Source of the DNA: Mangrovicoccus ximenensis
Lineage (GTDB): Bacteria; Pseudomonadota; Alphaproteobacteria; Rhodobacterales; Rhodobacteraceae
Assembly (NCBI RefSeq): GCF_003056725.1
Contig: NZ_QBKZ01000001.1
Coordinates: forward strand, 1,024,486 to 1,088,485
Length of the DNA: 64,000 bases
Direction: 5' to 3'
The position numbers and the translations under genes were made by a program. The notes below the pieces were generated by a model. The model was not told the DNA's origin and searched no databases. It saw nothing but the letters and a program-made list of their open reading frames with translations. Positions 41,763-50,369 of this stretch are shown one piece after another; within the stretch, counting starts at the first letter, position 1, and each line of letters begins with the position of its first letter.

Positions 41763-43139
41763 ATGGCCAAGAAGCCCGATCTTCCGCCCCCGCCCTATCT
41801 GGGCCTCGATCCCGAGGCCGCGGCGGCGAAGCTCCCCGATCCTACCGACACGTCAAGATTCGCCAAGGCCGCCGCCTTTGCCGCCCGCGGCCGCGACGAC
41901 CTGGCCCGCCGCGGCTACGCCCCAGACGGCAAGAAGCGGCTGCGCAAGTTCTCCACCTGGGAGATCACCCGCTACCTGATCCCGGTCGCTCCCGCCCATC
42001 TGCGCCGCGTTCTGAAGAACAATCCCGACCTGCCGCAGGGCGAAGGCATCGGCGGCTCGAAATGGTTCACCCTCGAGGAGGTGCTGCGTCTGCGCGCCCA
42101 TCTCGCCGAGGGCGGCACCAAGGACTACCTGCCCTACCGCCCCGCCGGACTGCCTGCCAAGGTCGTCGCGGTGGCGAATTTCAAGGGCGGCGTCGGCAAG
42201 ACCTCGACCGCGGCGCATCTGGCCATGTCGGCGGCGCTCGACGGCTACAAGGTGCTGGTGATCGACCTCGACAGCCAGGGCTCGATGACCTCGATCATGG
42301 GCGGCCAGGTGCCCGATGAATGGAAGACCGTCTTCCCGCTCGTCGCCCGCGACTATGCCCGCTCGGTCGCGCAGGAGAACGCCGTCCGCGAGGCCCGCGG
42401 CGAGGCCCCCCTGCCCCTCGACGAGACCCTCTCGGCTGCCGCGCAGACCAAGCCAGAGGATGTCATCCAGCCGACCCACTGGCCGAATATCGACCTGATC
42501 GGCGCGCAGCTGAACCTCTACTGGGCCGAGTTCCAGATCCCGGTCTGGCGGATGGCGCTGCGGCAATGGCCGCTCTGGGACGCGCTCGGCAATTTTCTCG
42601 CCGATGACGGCATCCTCGACAAATACGACATCATCCTGCTCGATACCCCCCCGGCGCTCGGCTACCTGACGATCAATGCGCTGGCCGCCGCCGACATCCT
42701 GCTGGTGCCGCTCGGGGCGAGCTTCCTCGAATTCGACTCCACGGGGCGGTTCTTCGACATGCTCTATTCCACCTTCGCCTCGATCGAGGACGGCGAGAAC
42801 TCGGCGCGCCGCGCTGCCGGGCTCGACGAGGTGAAGTTCGAATGGGACGTGGTGCGCACCATCATCACCCGCTTCGACACCGGCCAGCAGGCCGACCTTG
42901 CGAACGTGATCCAGGCCTATTTCGGCGATTTCATGAATGCCCACCGCCAGGATTTCACCGCCCTGGTCGGCCAGGCCGGCGAGCAGGTGAACGGCATCTA
43001 CGAGGCCGATTACCGCCAGTTCAACCGCGAGACCTATGTCCGCGGCCGCGAGGCCTTCGACCGCACCTATGCCGAGCTGAAGGAGATCCTGATCGGATCG
43101 TGGTGGCGAGACGCGCAACTGGCCCGCGCGGCCGAGTGA
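41763..43139 (+). CDS. parA: Plasmid partition ATPase ParA
   Basis: 458 residues from ATG 41763; in-frame ATGs at 41691 and 41703 could extend it. An N-terminal DNA-binding region of about 110 residues (L-R-K-F-S-T-W-E-I-T-R-Y) precedes the ATPase with deviant Walker A F-K-G-G-V-G-K-T-S-T, V-I-D-L-D-S-Q-G-S and L-L-D-T-P-P-A-L-G. It segregates the plasmid together with ParB, which starts 14 bp downstream. The long N-terminal domain indicates a type Ia, autoregulating ParA. Confidence 0.93.
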   Translation: MAKKPDLPPPPYLGLDPEAAAAKLPDPTDTSRFAKAAAFAARGRDDLARRGYAPDGKKRLRKFSTWEITRYLIPVAPAHLRRVLKNNPDLPQGEGIGGSKWFTLEEVLRLRAHLAEGGTKDYLPYRPAGLPAKVVAVANFKGGVGKTSTAAHLAMSAALDGYKVLVIDLDSQGSMTSIMGGQVPDEWKTVFPLVARDYARSVAQENAVREARGEAPLPLDETLSAAAQTKPEDVIQPTHWPNIDLIGAQLNLYWAEFQIPVWRMALRQWPLWDALGNFLADDGILDKYDIILLDTPPALGYLTINALAAADILLVPLGASFLEFDSTGRFFDMLYSTFASIEDGENSARRAAGLDEVKFEWDVVRTIITRFDTGQQADLANVIQAYFGDFMNAHRQDFTALVGQAGEQVNGIYEADYRQFNRETYVRGREAFDRTYAELKEILIGSWWRDAQLARAAE

Positions 43140-43153
43140 CGGAGACTTAGCAC

Positions 43154-43314
43154 ATGGCAAAACGCACCCGGCTGACCGCCCCCTCCGCTGCCGAGCTCTC
43201 CGAGCTCGAGGCCGGTTTCGCGGCGAAACCCTCGGCTCCGGCCTCGCCGCGCGGCCCCGGCATGATGCCCCCGATCGCTCAGGTCGCCGCCGACGCGGCG
43301 GCCCGCACCGATCC
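43154..43314 (+). pseudogene. parB: Plasmid partition protein ParB, N-terminal fragment
   Basis: ATG 43154, 14 bp past parA. About 54 codons: M-A-K-R-T-R-L-T-A-P-S, L-S-E-L-E-A-G-F-A-A-K, P-P-I-A-Q-V-A-A-D-A-A-A-R. This is the usual N-terminal arm of ParB-type proteins in alphaproteobacterial plasmids. The HTH core and dimer domain are missing; the sequence switches to a reverse-strand efflux gene at about 43315. Confidence 0.7.
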
Positions 43315-43317
43315 GCG

Positions 43318-43487
43318 TAGGGCACGGCATTGACGCTGCGCACCAGCTCGCGCGCCGGGCGCATCGGCGCCTCGGCGGTCATCGCGCTCCGCAGCGCCGC
43401 GGCGACCTTCCAGACCGCCAGCGACAGCGCCCCGAAGCTCAGCGCCGTCAGCACCAGCCCGACCATGATCCTGCGCAGAAATCCCAT
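43318..43487 (-). pseudogene. RND efflux periplasmic adaptor (HlyD-like), N-terminal fragment
   Basis: ATG 43487. About 55 codons: basic start, one membrane anchor (I-M-V-G-L-V-L-T-A-L-S-F-G-A-L-S-L-A-V), then P-M-R-P-A-R-E-L-V-R-S-V-N-A-V. This is the start pattern of MexA/AcrA-like adaptors. The rest is absent. The 224 bp up to 43711 contain only its upstream region. Confidence 0.55.
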
Positions 43488-43711
43488 CCGTCACCTTGTG
43501 CTGCGGCGGGCGGCGTCCCGGCCCGTCGTTTCCGTCCGAGGCGCGGAAGCCCGCGCCATCGCAACGCTAACGGATGATTCCATACATTCCGTCGCGGGTC
43601 GCGCCCCTTTTTTTGCCCTCTGCCCCCGGTTGCGGCGCAATCGCGTCAATTCCCCGGCTTTCCGGGCGCGGCGCCCCGCCCTACCCTTGCCGGGCGGCGA
43701 AGGAGACAGCC

Positions 43712-43946
43712 ATGCAAGACGACCCCTGGGCGGGACTGCTCAATCCCGGCGAACGCATCCTCTGGCAGGGCCAGCCCGACGCGAAACCGGATTTCCGCGC
43801 GCTGAAGCCGCTGAAGCTGGCGGTCGGCGCGGTCTTCGCCGCGATCGGCATGTCGGTCTGCGGCATGGGGCTGGTGCGGATCGGCGGCGGCGAGGCGGCC
43901 GGGCTCATCCCGGCGCTGTTCGGCCTGGTCTTCGTCGCCGCGGGTG
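43712..43946 (+). pseudogene. PH-like membrane protein, N-terminal part (in-frame join to RuvA)
   Basis: ATG 43712 after GAAGGAGA. About 78 codons: W-A-G-L-L-N-P-G-E-R-I-L-W-Q-G-Q-P-D, then two hydrophobic helices (V-G-A-V-F-A-A-I-G-M-S-V and L-I-P-A-L-F-G-L-V-F-V). It resembles short bacterial PH-domain membrane proteins. The predicted 154-residue ORF is a chimera: from about 43947 it is RuvA. Confidence 0.5.
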
Positions 43947-44176
43947 CGCAGGGGGCGGGGCAGGCGGTCGAGCTGATCGAGGAGGCGGCGCCGGAGCCGC
44001 TGCCCGAGCCGGTTGCCGACAACCGCCAGGCGGATGCGATCTCGGCGCTGGTGAACCTGGGCTATTCCATGTCCGAGGCCGCGACCGCCGTCGCCCGCGC
44101 CGCGCAGGACGATCCCGAGGCCGGCACCGCCCATCTGATCCGCGCCGGGCTGAAATCGCTGGCGCCGAAGGGATAG
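43947..44176 (+). pseudogene. ruvA: Holliday junction helicase subunit RuvA, C-terminal domain
   Basis: About 75 codons ending at TAG 44176. It carries RuvA domain III: D-A-I-S-A-L-V-N-L-G-Y-S-M-S-E-A-A-T-A-V, and the end L-I-R-A-G-L-K-S-L-A-P-K-G. This domain contacts RuvB and controls branch migration. The DNA-binding domains I and II are absent. ruvB lies 560 bp downstream, so this half of the join is native. Confidence 0.8.
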
Positions 44177-44180
44177 GGCG

Positions 44181-44741
44181 ATGCAGAAATTCCTGACGCT
44201 GCCGGACATCTTCAGGCGCTGCGGCATCGCCCCGGCGGACGTGAATGTCATCCTGAATTCTCCCGGCGACACCGAGATGCCGATCCGGCGCGCGCTTCTG
44301 TCGGTCGCACGCAACCGGCCGGATGCTTTCCGCGAGTACCAGTCCTCCCATGGCGGCCCGGCAACGCGCGCGCTGCTGAACGGGCGGCGCCATGTGGCCA
44401 GCTTCGGCCTTTTGGACGAGAGCATGACGGAGCAGAGCGCGCGGCAGATGATACTGCTCGGATTCTACGAGAAGGGTGATCCGGAGATGCTGCCGGTTGA
44501 CGAGATCAGGAATGCGCCGGAGATGCGCTGGTTTCAGGACGCGTATGGCTTCCGCTACGCGGAAGGTGTTTCCGGAGAAGAAATGGCGCGGTTCGACCTC
44601 CGTCCCGCGCCGCAGATGGACAGCTATCTGTTCCGCCTGATTTGTTTGGTCCGGTTGACGCCAAGCTATGTGCGGAAGGGTGAAAACCTGGAAGTGCCAG
44701 TTTCGGGCATTCTGGACGAGCCGGGGGCGGGGGCGGGATGA
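44181..44741 (+). CDS. Unrecognised protein between ruvA and ruvB
   Basis: 186 residues from ATG 44181, 4 bp past ruvA and overlapping the ruvB start by 4 bp. Soluble, mixed composition: [34 protein letters not shown] and a basic tail. GC is slightly lower than ruvB. No family is recognised. The tight spacing on both sides argues for a real, co-translated gene rather than an insertion. Confidence 0.6.
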   Translation: MQKFLTLPDIFRRCGIAPADVNVILNSPGDTEMPIRRALLSVARNRPDAFREYQSSHGGPATRALLNGRRHVASFGLLDESMTEQSARQMILLGFYEKGDPEMLPVDEIRNAPEMRWFQDAYGFRYAEGVSGEEMARFDLRPAPQMDSYLFRLICLVRLTPSYVRKGENLEVPVSGILDEPGAGAG

Positions 44742-45379
44742 GCGATCCCCTCCAGATGACCCCGGAAGAAACGCCGGAGGACCGCGACCGCGCGCTCCGG
44801 CCGCGCCAGCTCGAGAATTTCATCGGCCAGGCCGAGGCGCGCCGCAACCTTGCGGTCTTCATCCAGTCCGCGCGGCAGCGCGCCGAGGCGATGGACCACA
44901 CGCTGTTCCACGGCCCGCCCGGTCTCGGCAAGACCACGCTGGCGCAGATCGTCTCGAACGAGCTCGGCGTCGGTTTCCGCATGACTTCGGGCCCGGTGCT
45001 GGCCAAGGCGGGCGACTTGGCGGCGATCCTGACCAATCTCGAGTCCCGCGACGTGCTCTTCATCGACGAGATCCACCGGCTGAACCCGGCGGTCGAGGAG
45101 GTGCTCTATCCGGCAATGGAGGATTTCGAACTCGATCTGGTGATCGGCGAGGGGCCTGCCGCGCGCACCGTGCGCATCGAGCTGCAACCCTTCACGCTGA
45201 TCGGCGCGACCACGCGGCTGGGGCTGCTCACCACGCCGCTGCGCGACCGTTTCGGCATCCCGGTGCGGCTGCAATTCTACACGGTCGAGGAGCTGACGCT
45301 GATCGTCAGCCGCGGCGCGCGGCTCCTGCAGGTGCCCTGCGATCCGGACGGCGCGGTGGAGATCGCGCGGCGCGCCCGC
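44738..45379 (+). pseudogene. ruvB: Holliday junction helicase RuvB, N-terminal part (in-frame join to PabB)
   Basis: ATG 44738. About 214 codons of Ruv[14 protein letters not shown], Walker [11 protein letters not shown], Walker [10 protein letters not shown], sensor G-A-T-T-R and arginine finger P-L-R-D-R-F-G. It stops inside the lid domain at E-I-A-R-R-A-R-G; the winged-helix DNA-binding domain is replaced by PabB in the same frame. Confidence 0.9.
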
Positions 45380-45979
45380 GGCGAGCTGCGCCGCGGCAAG
45401 GTCGAGGCGCGGCCGATCAAGGGCACGCTGCCGCGCCATCCCGATCCCGCCGAGGACCGCGCCGCCGCCGAGGCGCTGGCCGCCTCGGAAAAGGACCGCG
45501 CCGAGAACGTGATGATCGTCGACCTGATGCGCAACGATCTCAGCCGGGTCTGCCGTCCGGGCACGGTCGAGGTGCCGGAGCTCTGCACCGTCGAAAGCTA
45601 TGCCTCGGTGCATCACCTGACCTCCGCCGTCACCGGCGAGCTGGCCGAAGGCGAGGACGCGCTGAGCCTGCTGGCAGCGACCTTCCCGGGCGGCTCGATC
45701 ACCGGCGCGCCGAAGGAACGCGCGATGGAGATCATCCGCGCCATCGAGGCCCGCGACCGCGGCGTCTATTGCGGCGCGATCGGCTATCTGGGCTTCGACG
45801 GCGACATGGATCTGAACATCCCGATCCGCACGGTGATGATCGGCAACGGCCGCGCGATCGTGCAGGCCGGCGGCGGAGTGACGCTCCTGTCCGAGGGAAT
45901 GTCGGAATATTCCGAGACTCTGGACAAGGCGGCCCGTATCTTCGACGCGCTTGCCCCCTTTGCCCGCGAAGACCGATGA
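45380..45979 (+). pseudogene. pabB: Aminodeoxychorismate synthase component I (PabB), C-terminal part
   Basis: About 200 codons of a chorismate-utilising enzyme: [39 protein letters not shown] and G-G-G-V-T. This contains most catalytic residues of the C-terminal half. The overlap with pabA (ATGA) is the native operon. With PabA it would make 4-amino-4-deoxychorismate for folate. Confidence 0.85.
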
Positions 45980-46245
45980 TCCTGCTTCTCGACAACCATG
46001 ACAGCTTCACGCACAACGTTGCGCGCTATTGCGCGGAGCTCGGGCATGACGTGCGGGTTGTCCTCAGCGACCGGATCGCCCTTGCCGAGATCGAGGCGAT
46101 GGCCCCGGCCGCGCTGATCGTGTCGCCCGGCCCGGGCCGGCCCGAGGATGCCGGCGTGTCTATGGCGGCGATCCGGCGGTTCTCGGGGCGGCTGCCGATC
46201 CTCGGCGTCTGCCTCGGCCACCAGGCGATCGGCGCGGCCTTCGGC
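45976..46245 (+). pseudogene. pabA: Aminodeoxychorismate synthase component II (PabA), N-terminal part
   Basis: ATG 45976. About 90 codons of a class I glutamine amidotransferase: L-L-L-D-N-H-D-S-F-T-H-N, V-S-P-G-P-G-R-P-E-D-A-G and nucleophile G-V-C-L-G-H-Q-A-I. The catalytic His/Glu part is absent because a phytochrome-kinase gene starts at about 46246. Confidence 0.85.
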
Positions 46246-48379
46246 GGCCGACCGCGGCCTTGCCGCGCTGGCCCGCGACGCGGCGCGCGCGCTGCAGGCG
46301 CTCTGCGGCTTCGGCAGCGTCATGGTCTACCAGTTCCAGCCCGACGCCTCGGGAAAGGTGATCGCCGAAAGCCGGCTCGACGGCGAAAGCCGCTATGACG
46401 GGCTGATGTTCCCGGCCTCGGACATCCCGGTCCAGGCCCGCGCGCTCTACAAGCGTTCGCTCCTGCGGCTGATCGCCGACGTGGCCGACGAAGGCAGCCC
46501 GGTCCTGCCCGGAATCACGCCCGGGGGCCGCCCGCTCGACCTGTCGCTGGCCGTCACCCGCGCGGTCTCGCCGATCCATATCGAATACCTGAAGAACATG
46601 GGGGTCGAGGCCTCGATGTCGGTCTCGATCATGAAGGAGGGCGAGCTCTGGGGCCTGTTCGCCTGCCACCATGACAGCCCGCGCTACATCGATTACGAAC
46701 GCCGCACCGCGATCGAGATGTTCGCGCACATGTTCTCCTACGAGCTGATCCGCTTCGAGGATGCGCAGCGCAAGAAGGCCGAAAGCGACGCCTCGCGGCT
46801 GCAGACGCTGCTGATGGCGCAGATGGCCGACGGGCGCGACCTGGCGACAAGCCTGATGGCGGTCTCCGAGGAGATCGGAAACGTCATCCCGCATGACGGC
46901 ATCGTGCTGTTCGAGAACGAGAATTTCCATGCCCGCGGCCGCACGCCGACCGAGGAGGAATTCCGCTCGCTGGCGCGCTTCCTCGACCGTTCGATCGGCT
47001 CGGGCCCGTTCTCGACCGACCGGCTGGGGGCGCTGCACGAACCGGCCCGCGACCATGCGCGGCGCTGCGCCGGCATTCTGGCGATCCCGGTGTCGAAGCG
47101 GCCGCGCGACTACCTCGTGCTCTGCCGCCGCGAGATGCGCGCCGCCGTCGACTGGGCCGGCGAGCCGTCGAAGCCGGTCGAGGTCGGGCCGAACGGCACC
47201 CGGCTGACCCCGCGGCGCAGCTTCGAGATCTGGACAGAGACGGTGGAGGGCCGCTCCGCCCCCTGGTCGGCCGAGGAACAGCACACCGCCGAGCTGCTGC
47301 GCGTGGTGCTGCTGGAGATCTTCCTGAAGATCACCGATGCGGCCAATCTCGAACGCAAGCGCGCGCAGGAGCGCCAGCAGCTGCTGATCTCCGAGCTGAA
47401 CCACCGGGTGCGCAACATCCTCAACCTGATGCGCGGGCTTCTCGCGCAGTCGAAGAATTCGGCCCGGACGCTCGAGGAATTCACCGAAAACCTCGACGGC
47501 CGCATCCAGGCGCTGGCCCGCGCCCATGACCAGCTGACCTCGGAGCAATGGGAGCCCGCCTCGCTGCGCGCGCTGATCCAGTGCGAATTCGAGGCCTATG
47601 CCGCCTGCGCCGCGCGGGTCGAGATCGAGGGGCCGGACGCGCTGGTCGCGCCCGCGGCCTACACGACCATGGCGCTGGTGCTGCACGAGCTGGCGACGAA
47701 TTCCGTGAAATACGGCGCGCTGCGCGAGGCCGCCGGAAAGGTTCTGGTGCGGCTGGAAGCTGCGGAGGACGGCGCGCTGCGGTTCTCCTGGACCGAACGT
47801 GGCGGCCCGCCCGTCAAGCCGCCCGCACGGCGCGGCTTCGGCACGATGATCATCGAGAACTCCATCCCGCACGAGCTGAAGGGCGAGGCGGAAATCGACT
47901 ACCGGATCACCGGGATCGAGGCGCGCTTCCTGCTGCCCGCCTCCGCCATTGCCTCGATCGAGGGCGCCGCGGCGCTGCCGGCGGCAGGCGGCGCCGCGAC
48001 GGAGGCCGGGGATTTCGCGCTCTCGGGAAGCGGTCTCGTGCTCGAGGACACGCTGATCATCGCCATGGATGCCGCCGGGATCCTCGAGGATCTGGGGGCG
48101 GAGGACGTCAAGATCTTCTCCGGAGTGAAGGCCGCACTCGATTATCTGGGCGGCACCGCGGTGGATTTCGCCGTGCTCGACGTCAACCTGGGCGAAGAGC
48201 AGTCGGTCGCCGTGGCCGAGACGCTGGCGGCGTCGGGCACGCCCTTCGTGCTGGCCACCGGCTATGGCGCCGCGCCCGAGCTGATTGCCGCCTATCCGCC
48301 CTGCGTCGTGGTGCAGAAGCCGTTCTCGGCTTCCTCGCTGCGCACCGCCATGGCCCGGGCCTTCGACGCACGAAAGTGA
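46246..48379 (+). pseudogene. Bacteriophytochrome-type HWE histidine kinase with response-regulator domain, N-terminus missing
   Basis: About 710 codons ending at TGA 48379. GAF (residues 1-140; A-S-D-I-P-V-Q-A-R-A-L-Y), PHY domain (140-380), HWE-type dimerisation helix with S-E-L-N-H-R-V-R-N-I-L-N near 385, ATP domain with L-H-E-L-A-T-N-S-V-K-Y-G and W-T-E-R-G-G-P, then a receiver domain (590-710) with phospho-acceptor Asp in V-L-D-V-N-L. The N-terminal PAS with the biliverdin-attaching Cys is missing because of the join to pabA. Red/far-red sensing linked to general stress or photosynthesis control is the usual role. Confidence 0.85.
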
Positions 48380-48437
48380 ACGCTTTAACTCGCGGAGGCT
48401 CTTGGAAAGCCCCGCGAGTTTCAGTTAAAGTGTTCAC
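48376..48437. promoter_or_regulatory. Long near-perfect inverted repeat
   Basis: Outer arms GTGAACGCTTTAACT and AGTTAAAGTGTTCAC pair over 15 bp with one mismatch, and inner arms CGCGG / CCGCG extend the stem. It lies directly after the kinase stop and 23 bp before ATG 48460. It may be a terminator for the kinase, an operator for the next gene, or both. Confidence 0.6.
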
Positions 48438-48459
48438 GTTTCCGTGTGGGAGGGCTGAC

Positions 48460-48652
48460 ATGTCCGTCATCGACAGCAAGGCGCTGCTTGCCGCCCAGTC
48501 GGCGTCGGCTCTGCTGGGCTTTCTGGCGCGCAGGACAGGCCTGCGTGCTGACGTGCTGCACCGCGACGGTCTTGCCGTGGCGGCGGGTGGCGACCGAGCA
48601 GGCGCCGCGGCCTGGGCAGAGGCCTGGACCGGCGCGGACCATGACCGCGCCT
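48460..48652 (+). pseudogene. N-terminal part of the split gene continuing at 22885
   Basis: ATG 48460 after GGGAGGGC. 64 codons: S-K-A-L-L-A-A-Q-S-A-S-A-L-L-G-F-L-A-R-R, A-V-A-A-G-G-D-R-A-G-A-A-A and A-W-T-G-A-D-H-D-R-A. The last ten residues lie in the 31-bp sequence shared with 22885-22915, after which the reading frame is open but out of phase with RepB. Joined to 22916-23265 it forms one protein of about 180 residues. Function unknown. Confidence 0.6.
48622..48652. repeat. 31-bp exact repeat, copy 2 (junction overlap)
   Basis: Identical to 22885-22915. Upstream is the 5' half of the split gene; downstream is RepB coding sequence. Sequence identity stops abruptly on both sides. Confidence 0.9.
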
Positions 48653-48865
48653 CCCCTGCCCGCGCCGAAGCGCGCCGCGCCCGCCGCCAAGGCCGGGCCG
48701 AAGCCGCTCTCCGTCGACGGCACCCGCATCGGATCGCTGCGCCGCACGCCCAAGGGGGTCAGCATAGACCTCGGCGACGGGGCATTCGCGGATTGGGTCG
48801 AGGCAGAGGCGCCCGGCCTGGTCAAGGAGCTTCACGCGCGCTGGAAAGCGCACGGCGAAGGCTGA
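48653..48865 (+). pseudogene. repB: Plasmid partition protein RepB, C-terminal fragment
   Basis: About 70 codons ending at TGA 48865: V-D-G-T-R-I-G-S-L-R-R-T-P-K-G-V-S-I-D-L, F-A-D-W-V-E-A-E-A-P-G-L-V-K-E-L-H-A-R-W. This is the C-terminal dimerisation segment of the ParB-like RepB in repABC operons. Its position 166 bp before repC, with the antisense RNA between, supports RepB. It could alternatively be the end of the ParB whose start is at 43154; the middle is missing in either case. Confidence 0.65.
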
Positions 48866-48905
48866 GGCAGAAACGACAGGCAGGAACAGGAGGCACGACA
48901 GAGGC

Positions 48906-48950
48906 AAAGAAAAGGTCCCGCAAAGACGACGCTCCACGAGACCCTGACTT
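48906..48950 (-). ncRNA. repABC antisense RNA (ctRNA/incA)
   Basis: The repB-repC spacer has the conserved layout of the countertranscribed RNA of repABC plasmids (p42d type). On the reverse strand GGTCTCG / CGGGACC encloses a 16-nt loop and is followed by TTTTCTTTG, a clear rho-independent terminator. TTGAGAG upstream is a possible -35. The RNA would base-pair with the repB-repC leader and reduce RepC synthesis, setting copy number and incompatibility. Confidence 0.75.
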
Positions 48951-48978
48951 GTTTTTCGCACTCTCAAGCTAGAGGTCG

Positions 48979-49025
48979 GAGCCCACCGCCGCAAGTCCAA
49001 TCGGATTTGGGGAGCGGGCTTTTTT
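48979..49025 (+). terminator. repC leader attenuator hairpin
   Basis: AGCCC / GGGCT outer stem and AAGTCC / GGATTT inner stem followed by TTTTTTG, ending about 7 bp before the first repC start. In repABC plasmids this structure forms when the antisense RNA binds the leader. Confidence 0.7.
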
Positions 49026-49031
49026 GTCTTC

Positions 49032-50270
49032 GTGACAGAAATCATGACTTACATGCCGATAACGCCCTTCCGGCGAAGGGTGGATGCTGTCCATTTGGAC
49101 GCTCATCGCGAGGCTGCGGCCGCGCGCAACGCGGAAGCCGTGGACAAATGGGAAGCCCTGCGCACCCTCGCCGCTGCCCGCACCGATTACGGGCTCTCGG
49201 ACCGCGACCTGTCCGTGCTTCAGGCCCTGATCAGCTTCCATCCCTCAGCGATGCTCGGCGAGACCGCCGAAGCGCCGGTGGTCTTTCCCTCGAACCGGGC
49301 CCTCTGCGAACGGCTGAACGGCATGCCCTGCTCCACCATGCGGCGGCACTTGGGCAAGCTGGTCTCCGCAGGCGTGATCCGCCGCCGCGACAGCCCGAAC
49401 GGCAAGCGCTACGCCCGCCGCTTCGGCGCGGAGAAACTCGCCTTCGGCTTCGACCTCACGCCGCTGCAGCACCGCCTCCCCGAATTCCGCTCGGCTTCGG
49501 CCCGTCTGCAGGCCGAAGCCGAGGCGCTGGCACAGCTCCGCCAGACCGTCAGCCTGATGCGCCGCGACGCCGCCGAACTGGCCCTCTACGGCCCGTCCCA
49601 GTGCCCTGCCCCTTTCTGGGCCGAGCTCGGCGCGCTCGCCGATGAAACCGCCAGACTGCTGCGCCGCAAACCCGAAACGTCGCTCCTGCAGAGCCTGCAT
49701 CGCCGGTTGTCCGACGCCCTGGCCCATGCCTCGGCCCTGCTGCATCCGCCTGCAACGGAAGAACTGAACACCAGCCACGCCCCTTATGAGCAGCACATAG
49801 AACCCAAAGATAGAATTCAGATAGAAACTGCTGCTGAGCCGGTCTGCTCGCACAGCAAACCTGCCGAGGTTTCAATTGCAGAGACATCAACGGACAAGCA
49901 TGGCGACAACAGACCCCGATGCCCCTCGCCCCCATCGGTCACTCTTGACGACGTTCTTGCGGCATCGCCCGGCATGGAAACCTATGGCGGGACTCCTATC
50001 CGGAGCTGGCCGGATCTTGTCCACGCCTCCGAAACCATCCGCCCGATGCTCGGAATACCGCAAGCAACGTGGAACACCGCAAGATCGGTCCTCGGCGAGA
50101 TCGGGGCAGCGATATGCCTTGCCTCCATCCTGCAACGCTTCGCCTCGATCCGCAGTCATGGCGCCTATCTCGCCAAACTCTGTGCGATGGCGTCAAAAGG
50201 CGATCTCTGCCTTGACGGAATGGTAACCTCCGGGCTCGCTTTGGCCAGAAGGCCGAGTTCACAACTGTGA
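49032..50270 (+). CDS. repC: Plasmid replication initiator RepC (repABC type)
   Basis: 412 residues from ATG 49032; ATG 49044 (M-T-Y-M-P-I-T-P-F-R-R) is also plausible. RepC features: N-terminal winged helix with L-S-D-R-D-L-S-V-L-Q-A-L-I-S-F-H-P, F-P-S-N-R-A-L-C-E-R and R-R-H-L-G-K-L-V-S-A-G-V-I-R-R-R-D-S-P-N-G-K-R; C-terminal W-N-T-A-R-S-V-L-G and H-G-A-Y-L-A-K-L-C. It initiates replication within its own coding sequence at an AT-rich site, probably the lower-GC stretch near 49770-49900. Confidence 0.95.
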   Translation: MTEIMTYMPITPFRRRVDAVHLDAHREAAAARNAEAVDKWEALRTLAAARTDYGLSDRDLSVLQALISFHPSAMLGETAEAPVVFPSNRALCERLNGMPCSTMRRHLGKLVSAGVIRRRDSPNGKRYARRFGAEKLAFGFDLTPLQHRLPEFRSASARLQAEAEALAQLRQTVSLMRRDAAELALYGPSQCPAPFWAELGALADETARLLRRKPETSLLQSLHRRLSDALAHASALLHPPATEELNTSHAPYEQHIEPKDRIQIETAAEPVCSHSKPAEVSIAETSTDKHGDNRPRCPSPPSVTLDDVLAASPGMETYGGTPIRSWPDLVHASETIRPMLGIPQATWNTARSVLGEIGAAICLASILQRFASIRSHGAYLAKLCAMASKGDLCLDGMVTSGLALARRPSSQL

Positions 50271-50369
50271 ACGTTGCGAGTAGACTCGTTTGGAACTCCG
50301 AGGTCATGTCCCGAATGCGGTAAAAATCCCCGGAAGCGGGATCCGGGCCTGTAGAATCGGCTCTGTTCA

